In this document: positions 51,393 to 60,521 of the stretch, piece after piece
Position numbering within the stretch: the first letter of the stretch is position 1
How the letters are laid out: each line of letters begins with the position of its first letter
The notes under the pieces: generated by a model
The model's database searches: none
Told to the model about the DNA's origin: nothing
The model's input: only the letters and a program-made list of their open reading frames with translations
From: Desulfitobacterium hafniense DCB-2
GTDB lineage: Bacteria; Bacillota; Desulfitobacteriia; Desulfitobacteriales; Desulfitobacteriaceae
Reading direction: 5' to 3'
Length of the DNA: 64,000 nt
Assembly: GCF_000021925.1 (NCBI RefSeq)
Contig: NC_011830.1
Location: 520,501 to 584,500, forward strand
Translations under genes and position numbers: made by a program

Positions 51393-52597
51393 GCGATCCG
51401 TAGATACTTGTAGTCTTTCAAGACGATCGCTTGATAGTGGCCATACAGGTGTTGGGTTAAGATATTACCCGCTCCATGCAGATCCCGATGCTGTACATAA
51501 CCACAGCCACAGTGATATGTTCTGGAAGAGGGCACACGCCTCTTCCCACAAACGGGGCACGTTTGTGTAGTGTAGGCTTCATCCACTTTCTTCAGGCTGA
51601 TTCCTTCAGCAGCCAATTTATACTGTAAATAGCGCCGGGTTTTACCAAAGGTCCATTGGGAGAGGTTCTGGTTGATTCTTCGCGAACGCTTCCGCTGAGT
51701 CTGTTTCTTCTTCGGTGACGTGTGACGCTGGATTCCTTCTACATCTCCTATGACTACATCCTTGACGGCGTTGTCCAGGCACCAACGGACGAATTCACGG
51801 GTGGTTTTATGGAGGGCATCGGTGAGTTGAGCCTCACTCTTACTAAGGACATAATGGAAGGCCCGCCGGTATTTTTTCCACTGGCGGGAACCTTTTTGAC
51901 AGTGGGCCATCTTTCGCTGCAGTTCCTTCAACTTCTTATTCCGTAACCGTTTGATGCTGCGAAGTTTGCGCCCGGTGATGAGGAGACCTTGTCCCTGGTC
52001 AGTGACTGAAGCGAGGGTGTGTATTTCGCCTAAGTCAATGGCTGCTGTGCCCTGAGCAGGATTCGCTTTGGGCGAAATACCGTCTTCAAAGGCCATGGCT
52101 AATTTGAGACCTCGGTCATAGACAAGCTCAATTTCTTTAATCTGTCCGGGAGGACAGTGAGCAACACGGACGGTAATGGGTTTCTGACGCTTCCCCTCCC
52201 AAAGCCCCAGGCTTAATTCGATGCGGCCCTTCTCACCGATACGAAAGCCATCTTTTTTCCAACGGGTGTTGAAATGATGCTTTTCTTTATAGGGGTAGCG
52301 GATTTGGGTGTAGCCTAAGGCTCTCGCTTGCAGGGCGTTTTCACGGGCATCGAGATATTTTTCATAGACTGCCTGGATGGATTGGCTGTGGATGGGATAT
52401 CGTCCTTTTGTAGCTAAGTGGAGCTCTTTGCGGCTTAGCCAAGTGTTGGTTCTTTGTCCATGCTCTTTTGCTAAGTCGAGGCACTGATTCCAAATTTGGG
52501 CGGAAATGCGATTACAGGCATAGAGACGATTGAGATTGTCTTGGGAAGTCCGGAAAGGGAGTTTATAGACTCGAATGATGAGGAACACCTCCTTCAT
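51389..52597 (-). CDS. tnpB: TnpB RNA-guided nuclease (IS605 OrfB)
   Basis: Up to 402 aa, full length. RuvC-like acidic residues present: Asp188 in AAIDLGEIHTL, Glu287 in VIGDVEGIQ, Asp372 in QHRDLHGAGNIL. Zinc finger TCPVCGKRRV with HCGCGY. The frame is intact, so the nuclease is likely functional. Oddly, the best ribosome site (AAGGAGG) lies just after the ATG at 52597, spaced for an ATC or ATT codon at residues 7-8 (IIRVYKLPF), where homologues start. The true start may be a non-canonical codon. Confidence 0.92.
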   Translation of the reverse strand: MKEVFLIIRVYKLPFRTSQDNLNRLYACNRISAQIWNQCLDLAKEHGQRTNTWLSRKELHLATKGRYPIHSQSIQAVYEKYLDARENALQARALGYTQIRYPYKEKHHFNTRWKKDGFRIGEKGRIELSLGLWEGKRQKPITVRVAHCPPGQIKEIELVYDRGLKLAMAFEDGISPKANPAQGTAAIDLGEIHTLASVTDQGQGLLITGRKLRSIKRLRNKKLKELQRKMAHCQKGSRQWKKYRRAFHYVLSKSEAQLTDALHKTTREFVRWCLDNAVKDVVIGDVEGIQRHTSPKKKQTQRKRSRRINQNLSQWTFGKTRRYLQYKLAAEGISLKKVDEAYTTQTCPVCGKRRVPSSRTYHCGCGYVQHRDLHGAGNILTQHLYGHYQAIVLKDYKYLRIA

Positions 52598-52714
52598 CCA
52601 TATTGGCTATATTTTACCATAAAGAAAGGAGATTGGGAACAATTGTTCGATGATAGTTTGAGGTCGGCGATTCATCTCAACACCTTAGAGGTGGGAGTCT
52701 TCTCGCCGTACGTT

Positions 52715-53383
52715 CATAAAATTCTGATTGTGGAAGACGATGCCACCATTGCCGAGGCTATCCGCAAACATATCCAGTCCTGGGGTCTGGAAGCCCGCTG
52801 TGTGGAGGATTTCCGGAACGTCCTGGCTGAGTTCGCCGCACTGGACCCCCAGCTGGTGCTGCTGGACATCGCCCTGCCTTTTTATAACGGCTACCACTGG
52901 TGCGGGGAGATCCGCAAAGTGTCCCAGGTCCCCATTATGTTCATTTCCTCGGCAGGGGACAACATGAATATCGTCATGGCCATGAACATGGGGGGAGACG
53001 ACTTTATCGCCAAGCCCTTTGATCTGAATGTGCTCACAGCCAAAATACAGGCCATTCTGCGCCGGACCTATCACTTCGCCGGACAGGTCAAGATCCTGGA
53101 ACATCGCGGAGCTTTGCTGAATACGGCCGACGCCAGCCTGACCTATCAGGGACAGCATATCGAACTGACGAAAAACGATTACCGCATCCTCCAGGCCCTG
53201 ATGGAAAACAAGGGCAGGGTGGTCAGCCGGGATACCCTGATGCAGCGGCTGTGGGAAACGGACAGCTTTGTGGATGAAAATACCCTGACCGTCAACATGA
53301 CCCGCCTGCGCAAGAAACTGGAGGCCGCAGGGTTGAAGGATTTTATCATTACCAAAAAAGGGTTGGGCTATCTGATTGAGTGA
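52715..53383 (+). CDS. BceR-like OmpR-family response regulator, start codon separated by TnpB element
   Basis: Coordinates give the conserved body, beginning with His2. REC: IVEDDATIAEA, phospho-acceptor Asp in VLLDIALPFYNG (~52), Lys in AKPFD. Trans_reg_C winged helix with LTKNDYRILQALMENKGRVV, NTLTVNMTRLRKKLE. Native protein would be 223 aa with GTG at 51197-51199 and AGAAGGGG before it. The frame is open upstream to 52496, so translation might start at TTG 52643 or GTG 52691, giving extra N-terminal residues. Heads the BceRS-BceAB-type operon. Confidence 0.88.
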   Translation, partial: HKILIVEDDATIAEAIRKHIQSWGLEARCVEDFRNVLAEFAALDPQLVLLDIALPFYNGYHWCGEIRKVSQVPIMFISSAGDNMNIVMAMNMGGDDFIAKPFDLNVLTAKIQAILRRTYHFAGQVKILEHRGALLNTADASLTYQGQHIELTKNDYRILQALMENKGRVVSRDTLMQRLWETDSFVDENTLTVNMTRLRKKLEAAGLKDFIITKKGLGYLIE

Positions 53384-53479
53384 AAGGCGCCGGGCAGAGC
53401 GGGATTGCCCGGCAGAGTGGGGAAGGGAAACACCGGCCCAGTGAAGAGGGTCCGGTAAGCTGGAATAAGGAGCCGGTCG

Positions 53480-54475
53480 ATGGACTTGTTTTTCTCTTAT
53501 CTGAAGTCACAGTGTAAAATTATCGGAGCATTCCTGGGCTTTTGCCTCATCTTTGCTATAGTGTTTGCCCTTTATGAACTGCCGGTGGAAGCAGTGGGTT
53601 ACGGAGCGGTGCTCTGTGCTTTTCTGGGCGTGATCCTGGTGGTTCTGGATTACAGGGCTTTTTATGAGAGGCATAAACGGCTGGAGGCTCTGCGCCGGGA
53701 AATCACGGTGACCGCCGCCGGTCTTCCCCAGCCTTGGGGACCCCTGGAGGAAGACTATCAGGCCGTCATCCGGGTTCTTTATGAAGATAAGCTGCAGCTG
53801 ACCGGCCACATGCGCCAGCGGTATACGGATCTGGTAGAATACTATACGGTATGGGCCCATCAGATCAAGACCCCTATCGCCGCCATGGGGCTTCTTCTGC
53901 AAGGGGAGCAGGGGGACACCCCACACAGCCGGGAGCTGAGGGAGGAGCTTCAGCGCATTGAACACTATGTGGAAATGGTCCTCTGCTATCTGCGGCTGGA
54001 GGCTCCCGCCACGGATTATCTGATCCGGGAGTATGATTTGGACGGCATAATCAAACAGGCGGTGCGCAAATATGCTTCTCAGTTTATCCGCCGGAAGATC
54101 CGGCTGGAGTATGAACCCCTGAACTGCTGGGTTTTGACGGATGAAAAATGGCTCCTGTTCGTCATTGAGCAGATCCTGTCCAACGCTCTTAAGTACACCC
54201 GGTCCGGGACCATCGCCATTACCCTGGAAGAGCCGAAAACCCTGTGCATCCGGGATACCGGCATGGGCATCGCACCGGAAGACCTGCCCCGGATTTTTGA
54301 AAAGGGCTATACCGGCTTTAACGGGCGCACAGATAAGAAAGCCAGCGGCATAGGGCTCTACCTCTGCCGCCGGATCTGCCGCAATCTGGGCCATGAGATC
54401 ACCGCCGTTTCTGCTGCCGGCAGGGGCACGGAGATCCGGCTCGATCTGCAAAGCGCTGAATTGGCAATAGAATAA
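53480..54475 (+). CDS. BceS-like sensor histidine kinase
   Basis: 331 aa. Two close helices (~12-32 and ~38-56: FLGFCLIFAIVFALY, YGAVLCAFLGVILVVLDY) with almost no external loop, the intramembrane-sensing type. HisKA-like EYYTVWAHQIKTPIAAMGLL (~125), HATPase with LLFVIEQILSNALKYT and GIGLYLCRRIC. BceS-type kinases sense through the BceAB transporter encoded next. Confidence 0.92.
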   Translation: MDLFFSYLKSQCKIIGAFLGFCLIFAIVFALYELPVEAVGYGAVLCAFLGVILVVLDYRAFYERHKRLEALRREITVTAAGLPQPWGPLEEDYQAVIRVLYEDKLQLTGHMRQRYTDLVEYYTVWAHQIKTPIAAMGLLLQGEQGDTPHSRELREELQRIEHYVEMVLCYLRLEAPATDYLIREYDLDGIIKQAVRKYASQFIRRKIRLEYEPLNCWVLTDEKWLLFVIEQILSNALKYTRSGTIAITLEEPKTLCIRDTGMGIAPEDLPRIFEKGYTGFNGRTDKKASGIGLYLCRRICRNLGHEITAVSAAGRGTEIRLDLQSAELAIE

Positions 54476-54648
54476 GCAACCTTGCAAAAAAGTAAGGTTA
54501 AACGGGGAAATGTAAGCCAAAGCCATGGCGGATATTTCCCTGTTTTGCGTAAACTAGAGTCAGGACATGTTTACTTGCAGCCAAATCATGGGGGAAAGAT
54601 GAGCGTGTCTCAGCCTTGGATTTGCAGATAACGGAGGAGAAGAAATTA

Positions 54649-55413
54649 ATGACGATTTTAGAAGTCAATCATTTAGAAAAAGTGTATACCACCCGCTTTG
54701 GGAGCCAGAAGATTCAGGCTTTGGCCAGTGTGTCCTTCAGCGTGGAAAAGGGAGAGTACGTAGCCATTATGGGGGAGTCGGGTTCCGGCAAAACCACTCT
54801 GCTTAATATTCTGGCTGCTCTGGATAAGCCTACCGGGGGCACGGTCCTTCTCGACGGGCACAATCTGAGCAAGATCAGAGAGTCTGACATTGCCGCCTTC
54901 CGCCGGGATAATTTAGGCTTTGTGTTTCAGGATTTTAATCTGCTGGACACCTTTTCTCTTGAGGATAATATCTTCCTGCCTCTGGTCCTGGCCGGCAAAT
55001 CCTACCCGGAAATGAAAGCACGGCTCACCCCCATTGCCAGGAAGCTGGGGATTGTGGAGCTGCTTGCCAAATATCCCTATGAGGTATCGGGGGGACAGAA
55101 GCAGAGAGCGGCGGTAGCCCGGGCCCTGATTACCAATCCCCGGCTGATCCTGGCGGACGAGCCTACCGGAGCTCTGGATTCCAAAGCCACGGATGAACTG
55201 CTCCGCCTGTTTGGGGAGATCAACCGGGAGGGGCAGACCCTTTTGATGGTGACCCACTCAGTCAAGGCGGCCAGTCATGCCGGCCGGGTGCTGTTCATTA
55301 AAGATGGGGAGGTATTTCACCAGATTTACCGGGGGAACAGCAGCAATGAGGCGTTGTATCAGAAGATATCCGATACCCTTACCCTGCTGGCGACAGGGGG
55401 GGACAGACCATGA
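54649..55413 (+). CDS. BceA-like ABC transporter ATP-binding protein
   Basis: 254 aa. ACGGAGGAG before ATG 54649. Walker A GESGSGKTT (~45), signature VSGGQKQRAAVARA (~150), Walker B LILADEPTGALD, H-loop VTHSVKA. Matches BceA/YvcR ATPases of antimicrobial-peptide resistance transporters. ATGA overlap with the permease. Confidence 0.94.
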   Translation: MTILEVNHLEKVYTTRFGSQKIQALASVSFSVEKGEYVAIMGESGSGKTTLLNILAALDKPTGGTVLLDGHNLSKIRESDIAAFRRDNLGFVFQDFNLLDTFSLEDNIFLPLVLAGKSYPEMKARLTPIARKLGIVELLAKYPYEVSGGQKQRAAVARALITNPRLILADEPTGALDSKATDELLRLFGEINREGQTLLMVTHSVKAASHAGRVLFIKDGEVFHQIYRGNSSNEALYQKISDTLTLLATGGDRP

Positions 55414-57440
55414 CAGGGGGACTTTATCTCAGACTGGCCCTGACCGCCATGGCCAAAAACCGCAAGCTTTACCTGCCTTATATACTGACCTGCATGGGTA
55501 TGGTCATGATGTTTTACATCATCTCTTTTCTAGCGGTCAATCCTGCCGTGGGCGCCATGCCCGGCGGGGGTTCCCTGCAGGCGATCCTGACTTTGGGCCG
55601 GGGGGTCATGGGAGTATTTTCCTTGATCTTCCTGTTTTATACCAACTCCTTTTTGATTCGGAAACGGAAAAGAGAATTTGGCCTTTATAATATTCTCGGC
55701 ATGGGCAAATGGAACCTGGCCCGGATTCTTACCTGGGAGAGCCTTGTGATCGGGACTGTTTCGGTGGCCGGGGGCCTGTTCTGCGGCGTCCTCTTTGCCA
55801 AGGTTGCCGAGCTGTCCCTGGCTCATGTGCTCAAGAGCACCATCCAATCCGGATTTTCCGTGGACTGGCCATCCCTTTTAGAGGCCGCCCTCCTCTTTGC
55901 CGCTATTTTTCTGCTGATTCTGCTCAATGGGCTGCGGCAGATTCATGTCTCCAAGCCCGTGGAGCTGCTGCGCAGCGACACCGTGGGGGAAAAGCCCCCC
56001 AAGGCTAATTGGGCCCTGGCTTTGCCGGGAGTGCTCATTCTGGCCGGAGCCTATTATCTGGCCCTCAGCATTCAGCAGCCCCTGGCGGCCATGCTCTGGT
56101 TCTTTGTGGCGGTGGTGATGGTGATCATAGGGACTTACCTGCTGTTTATTGCCGGTTCCGTGGTCTTCTGCCGGCTTTTGCAGAAGAACAAAAGGTACTA
56201 TTACAAGACCAGTCATTTTGTTTCCGTTTCCTCCATGGTTTATCGTATGAAACGCAACGGGGCCGGGCTGGCTTCCATCTGCATCCTCTCCACCATGGTG
56301 CTGGTGATGCTGTCCTCGACGGTCTGCCTGTATATAGGAGCGGAGGACAGTCTGCGCTCCCGGTATCCCCGGCAGGTGGAGGTGGAGATCCACTCCATCG
56401 ATCCGGCTTATACCGCTGCCCTGACCGGGGCTGTGGACAAAGCTCTGGAAAAGAGGGGCCTCCAGCCGGAAAACAGTCTTAGTTACCGCTATCTGGGGGT
56501 GACCGGATATCTGGAAGGGGAGCAGGTGAGCTTCAAGCGCGAACAGGGTCAGACCTTGCGGAATGAGGATTCGGCCAACCTCCGGCAGTTGTTGATCATT
56601 CCCCTGGAGGATTATAACCGGCTGACAGGAGCCGGGGAAACTCTGGGCCAAAACGAGATCCTCCTGTACTCCAGCAAGGGGGATTATGCCTATGACAGAC
56701 TTGAGGTGGCCGGGGCCGGCACCCTGAAGATCAAAAAGACTGTGTCGAAATTTGTAGATAACGGTATGGATGGTATGCAGGTTGTTCCTTCCTTCTTTAT
56801 CGTTGTCCCGGAGCTTGCCTACATGGACGCTGTTTTTGAGAAACAGAGGGAGATTTACGGAGACAGGGCATCCAGTCTGTATCATTATTACGGGTTTGAT
56901 CTGAACCTTGCCGAGGAGGTGCAGATTGCCCTGAGAGAGGATATTGCGGAGTCGGTCAGCCGGATGCAGCTGGAAGATCCCCAGTTTCCCGCCGCCAGTA
57001 TCCATTCTGTCGCTCAGGAGCGGGCCGATTTCTATGCTCTGTATGGGGGATTGCTTTTCCTCGGGGTTTTGCTGGGGATCGTCTTTATCCTGGGAGCAGT
57101 GCTGATTATGTACTATAAGCAGATCAGTGAAGGCTATGAGGATCAGGCCCGCTTTGACATCATGCAGAAAGTAGGCATGACAAGAAGGGAAATCCGCAAG
57201 AGCATCAATTCCCAGGTGCTGACGGTGTTCTTTCTGCCCCTGGCTGCCGCGGGCGTTCATATAACCTTTGCCTTTCCCATGATTTCCAAGCTGATGGCGC
57301 TGTTCAGCCTGACCAATACAAGTCTGCTCGCTGCCGTCACGGTAGGCTGCTATCTGGTATTCACCTTGTTTTATGTGCTGGTGTATGTGTTTACTTCCCG
57401 GGCTTATTACAGTATTGTCAGCGGCGGGGTGGAGCATTAG
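55410..57440 (+). CDS. BceB-like ABC transporter permease
   Basis: 676 aa, FtsX fold with ten helices. First helix YILTCMGMVMMFYIISFLAV, KRKREFGLYNILGMGKWNLA after helix 2, and a large external domain between helices 7 and 8 (~310-525, which binds peptide antibiotics in BceB homologues). The last three helices include DQARFDIMQKVGMTRREIRK. With the ATPase it should remove or detach cell-wall-active peptides and signal to the kinase. Confidence 0.93.
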   Translation: MTGGLYLRLALTAMAKNRKLYLPYILTCMGMVMMFYIISFLAVNPAVGAMPGGGSLQAILTLGRGVMGVFSLIFLFYTNSFLIRKRKREFGLYNILGMGKWNLARILTWESLVIGTVSVAGGLFCGVLFAKVAELSLAHVLKSTIQSGFSVDWPSLLEAALLFAAIFLLILLNGLRQIHVSKPVELLRSDTVGEKPPKANWALALPGVLILAGAYYLALSIQQPLAAMLWFFVAVVMVIIGTYLLFIAGSVVFCRLLQKNKRYYYKTSHFVSVSSMVYRMKRNGAGLASICILSTMVLVMLSSTVCLYIGAEDSLRSRYPRQVEVEIHSIDPAYTAALTGAVDKALEKRGLQPENSLSYRYLGVTGYLEGEQVSFKREQGQTLRNEDSANLRQLLIIPLEDYNRLTGAGETLGQNEILLYSSKGDYAYDRLEVAGAGTLKIKKTVSKFVDNGMDGMQVVPSFFIVVPELAYMDAVFEKQREIYGDRASSLYHYYGFDLNLAEEVQIALREDIAESVSRMQLEDPQFPAASIHSVAQERADFYALYGGLLFLGVLLGIVFILGAVLIMYYKQISEGYEDQARFDIMQKVGMTRREIRKSINSQVLTVFFLPLAAAGVHITFAFPMISKLMALFSLTNTSLLAAVTVGCYLVFTLFYVLVYVFTSRAYYSIVSGGVEH

Positions 57441-57511
57441 GACACATGCCCTGATGCGCTCTCCCTGCTTGGAGACCCCCCTTGGACGTTATCAGAGCTT
57501 GCCTGGAGAAG

Positions 57512-57570
57512 AAGAGCGTATCGCCCAATGTTCAGAACCTAATGAACGTTGGCGTACGCTCTTTATTTTA
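57512..57570 (+). terminator. Terminator of the Bce-type operon
   Basis: Outer stem AAGAGCGTA/TACGCTCTT and inner CCCAATGTTC/GAACGTTGG (imperfect), followed by TATTTTA. Confidence 0.7.
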
Positions 57571-57642
57571 AGCAAAAATTATCAAGAACGAATCGCCGTT
57601 TGAGTATATAATGATGACAGATTCTTGGAAAGGAGAAAGTAT

Positions 57643-58032
57643 ATGGATTATCGTGCCAAGGTGTATGATTCCCTTGACTATATTGAAGAAAATCTGGATG
57701 ACAGGATTGACCTTGAGGACCTTGCCCAAAAAGCCTACCTGTCGAAATATTACTATCACAGGCTTTTTCACAAAGTAACAGGCGAATCCGTCACCAGATA
57801 TATAACCAGGAGGCGGATGGCGAAGGCTGCCGAGGAGCTTGTTGAAACTGAGCAGCCCATCATTGATATCGCCCTGAAATATCAGTATGCTTCTCAGGAA
57901 TCCTTTACAAGAGCCTTTATGAGGATTTATGGACTGGCACCTGGGAAATACCGGAAAATCCACGGAAGCAGAAAGCCCACTAAGGTTATTAATTTCAGCT
58001 CCTTCACTAAAATCGTGGATATGGTTGCGTAA
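57643..58032 (+). CDS. AraC/XylS-family regulator, DNA-binding domain only
   Basis: 129 aa, MarA/SoxS-sized. AAAGGAG before ATG 57643; TATAAT at 57607-57612. Two HTHs: [20 protein letters not shown] and [20 protein letters not shown], then GLAPGKYRK. No ligand domain. 19 bases before the ClpP paralogue, so probably one operon. Confidence 0.9.
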
Positions 58033-58051
58033 ACAGCCTATGGAGGTTAAG

Positions 58052-58633
58052 ATGAGCCAGCTTGTACCTATGGTAATCGAACAAACATCCCGCGGGGAAC
58101 GCTCCTGCGATATCTTTTCCAGACTGCTGAATGATCGCGTCGTCATGCTTAATGGCATGGTAACCAATGAATCAGCAAGCTTGATTATCGCCCAAATGCT
58201 TTTTCTGGAATCCGCCGACTGTGATAAGGATATTCATTTCTATATTAACAGCCCCGGTGGTTCCGTAACGGACGGATTGGCCATTATGGATACAATGAAC
58301 TATATTAAATGCGATGTTTCCACCATCAGCATAGGCCAATCGGGGAGTGCCGCCTCCCTGCTCCTGGCAGCAGGGGCGAAAGGCAAACGCTTTGCCTTGG
58401 CAAACAGTGAAGTGCTGATTCATCAGCCGTCAATATCCGGCGGGCTCCAGGGACAAACCACCGATATTAAAATCCATAGCGACTGGCTGACCAAAACCAA
58501 GGAGAAGCTGAATGAGACCTATAGCAGGCTTACAGGCCAGCCCCTGGAAAAAATCCAGAAGGATATGGAGAGAGATTATTATATGACGGCCGGGCAGGCC
58601 CAGGACTATGGATTGATTGACAAAATCCTGTGA
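58052..58633 (+). CDS. Divergent ClpP-type protease paralogue
   Basis: 193 aa. GGAGGTTAAG before ATG 58052. Catalytic triad can be placed: Ser99 in [13 protein letters not shown], His124 in LIHQPS, Asp171 in QKDMERD. Also [18 protein letters not shown]. The active-site region reads GQSGSAAS where housekeeping ClpP reads GQAASMG, so it is an accessory copy, not the main clpP, and no clpX or trigger factor gene is near. Role probably tied to the AraC-type gene. Confidence 0.9.
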
Positions 58634-58747
58634 TATTCGCGGATTAAAACGAGTACTCTGTAACACTTAAAAATTGCATTGCCCGGAAATATGAAGAATT
58701 AGGTGTTGCGGAGTACTAAATAGCTTATCTATAGGGAGTCAGGATTT

Positions 58748-58792
58748 GTTCGTCCCGGATTGAACATGCATTCAATCCGGGACGAACTGTTT
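58748..58792 (+). terminator. Terminator after the clpP paralogue
   Basis: Perfect 17-bp stem GTTCGTCCCGGATTGAA (58748-58764) with 58771-58787, 6-base loop, then TGTTT. Confidence 0.7.
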
Positions 58793-58932
58793 AGGCCACC
58801 GTTTTTTTGTTTTAAGGGCCTCGGCAAGTTATTCCTTGACAGGTGTGTGAACCGCTCATATAATGAGAACGGCTTTAATCCCTGTGCCGGGTACGGCCAC
58901 TGGGTATGACAAAAAGATAGGAACATAAGATA

Positions 58933-60387
58933 ATGAATATAAGAAAGACACCTTTAATACTATCCCTTATGCTGGCTATGTTTTTAGCGGCGGTTGAGGG
59001 AACGATTGTTACCATGGCTACCCCTACGATCGCCAGGGATTTGCAGGGATTTGAATTTATCAGCCTGGTTTTTTCGGTATATTTATTAACCTCGGCCTTA
59101 TCCACACCGGCTTATGGCAAGCTTGCCGATCTGTACGGCAGGAAAAATATCCTCTCCATCGGCATTATCATATTTTTGGCGGGCAGCTTTTTATGCGGAT
59201 TAGCCCAGAGTATGGTTATGCTGATTGTCTTTCGCGCCATTCAGGGACTGGGAGCGGGCGCTATATTTACGGTTTCCTTTACCATCATCGGCGATGTTTT
59301 TTCACTGGCGGAAAGAGCAAAGATACAGGGTGCCTTAAGCACGGTATGGGGGATCGCCAGTCTTGTCGGCCCGTTTTTCGGCGGATTTTTAATCGACGTG
59401 CTTTCCTGGCACTGGATCTTTTTTATCAATATTCCCTTTGGGCTGCTGTCGGTCATTCTGCTGCAAAGTTCCTTGAAAGAAACCTTTGCCAAGAAGAAAC
59501 CCAGCATTGATTATGCCGGAACCTTGACTTTATCCTTAGCCATCGTGGTCTTCTTAAGCATCTTTTTATTCGATCGGAGCACTTCTCCCTATCCCTCTTT
59601 ATGGGTAGCCGGGCTGCTCCTGTTGACGTTCTTCCTGCTCTATACATTTTATAAGATCGAGAAAAAAGCGGCGGAACCCATCATTCCTTTTGCGATCTTT
59701 ACCAGAACGACGATCCTTGTCAATCTGATTTCCTTCCTGATCTATGCCGTGCTCATGGGCGTCAATGTTTATCTGCCGATTTACCTGCAGAATATTTTGG
59801 GATACCGTCCCACAGCCGCCGGTTTAGCTATGCTGCCCATGTCGGTGTCCTGGCTGATCGTCTCCTTTATCCTGGGCAGGCTTTTGGTCAGGTATGGGGG
59901 GAAGAATGTTATTCTGGCCTCCAATGCTGTGCTGCTGCTCAGTACCCTGCTGCTGTTCACTCTAGGAATAGATACTCCCCTGCCCATCATACTCGCCTAT
60001 GGCTTTATCATGGGGATCGGTTTCGGCGGAGCCAGTGCGGCCTTAACCATTATCGTTCAGGATTCGGCGGAGTACAGCCAAAGGGGAGCTGCGGTGGGAA
60101 CCAATTCCTTGCTCAGAACCCTGGGCCAGACCATCGGCATCAGTGTGTTCGGGACTATTTTTAACCTGTATATTACTAAATATTTCACCCGGCAAGGCAT
60201 AGAAGGGATCAATCCGGGCAACCTTTATCAGCCAGACCTATCCCATGCCGCCCTTGCGGCGAAGCAAATAACCCTTTCCTTAAACAGTTCCATGCATGTC
60301 CTGTTTGCCGCCTTTATTATCATTACCCTGCTGTCCATGATCTTAGCAATGACTATGCCTGGAATGAAAAAAGAAAAACAAGCCTGA
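58933..60387 (+). CDS. EmrB/QacA-type MFS drug transporter
   Basis: 484 aa, 14 helices (DHA2 family). Start MNIRKTPLILSLMLAMFLAA then EGTIVTMATPTIARDLQG. YGKLADLYGRKNIL is the helix 2-3 loop motif, FRAIQGLGAGAIFTVSFTII the helix 4 motif, and TVWGIASLVGPFFGGFLIDV motif C, typical of proton-driven drug efflux. AGGAAC near 58919 is a modest ribosome site. Confidence 0.93.
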   Translation: MNIRKTPLILSLMLAMFLAAVEGTIVTMATPTIARDLQGFEFISLVFSVYLLTSALSTPAYGKLADLYGRKNILSIGIIIFLAGSFLCGLAQSMVMLIVFRAIQGLGAGAIFTVSFTIIGDVFSLAERAKIQGALSTVWGIASLVGPFFGGFLIDVLSWHWIFFINIPFGLLSVILLQSSLKETFAKKKPSIDYAGTLTLSLAIVVFLSIFLFDRSTSPYPSLWVAGLLLLTFFLLYTFYKIEKKAAEPIIPFAIFTRTTILVNLISFLIYAVLMGVNVYLPIYLQNILGYRPTAAGLAMLPMSVSWLIVSFILGRLLVRYGGKNVILASNAVLLLSTLLLFTLGIDTPLPIILAYGFIMGIGFGGASAALTIIVQDSAEYSQRGAAVGTNSLLRTLGQTIGISVFGTIFNLYITKYFTRQGIEGINPGNLYQPDLSHAALAAKQITLSLNSSMHVLFAAFIIITLLSMILAMTMPGMKKEKQA

Positions 60388-60430
60388 GCTGATTTTCACT
60401 GATTGGGCGTATATTTGGGCAGGAAGTCAG

Positions 60431-60471
60431 AAAGACAGATACCACGTTTTCCGGCGTGGCATCTGTCTTTT
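60431..60471. terminator. Bidirectional terminator
   Basis: AAAGACAGATACCACG (60431-60446) pairs with CGTGGCATCTGTCTTT (60454-60469) with one mismatch, between convergent genes. Confidence 0.75.
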
Positions 60472-60521
60472 GCTGCACAAGGGTGCAAGTTAATCATGAG
60501 CTGCAGCCAAGTTCTAAAAGT

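Larger units (their letters stand above)
51200..52714 (-). mobile_element. TnpB-only IS605-type element
   Basis: Carries one intact tnpB and no TnpA transposase. Limits are deduced from the split response-regulator gene: joining 51199 to 52715 restores TAGTTTGTG-CATAAAATTCTG, that is, a GTG start followed by HKILIVEDD. No target duplication is made by this class, in agreement. The 5' flank on the element's strand reads TTTTATG. Confidence 0.75.

Noticed and set aside
53507..54526. 339-codon open frame on the minus strand
   Set aside because: Antisense to the BceS-like kinase whose kinase motifs are clear; no domain visible.
55878..57437. 519-codon open frame on the minus strand
   Set aside because: It is antisense to the BceB-like permease, has no ribosome site and a His/Gln-rich composition typical of a shadow frame.
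58650..58720. Short coding-like stretch (CIARKYEELGVAEY then stop)
   Set aside because: Only about 20 codons, no start or ribosome site, and no recognised family; possible fossil only.
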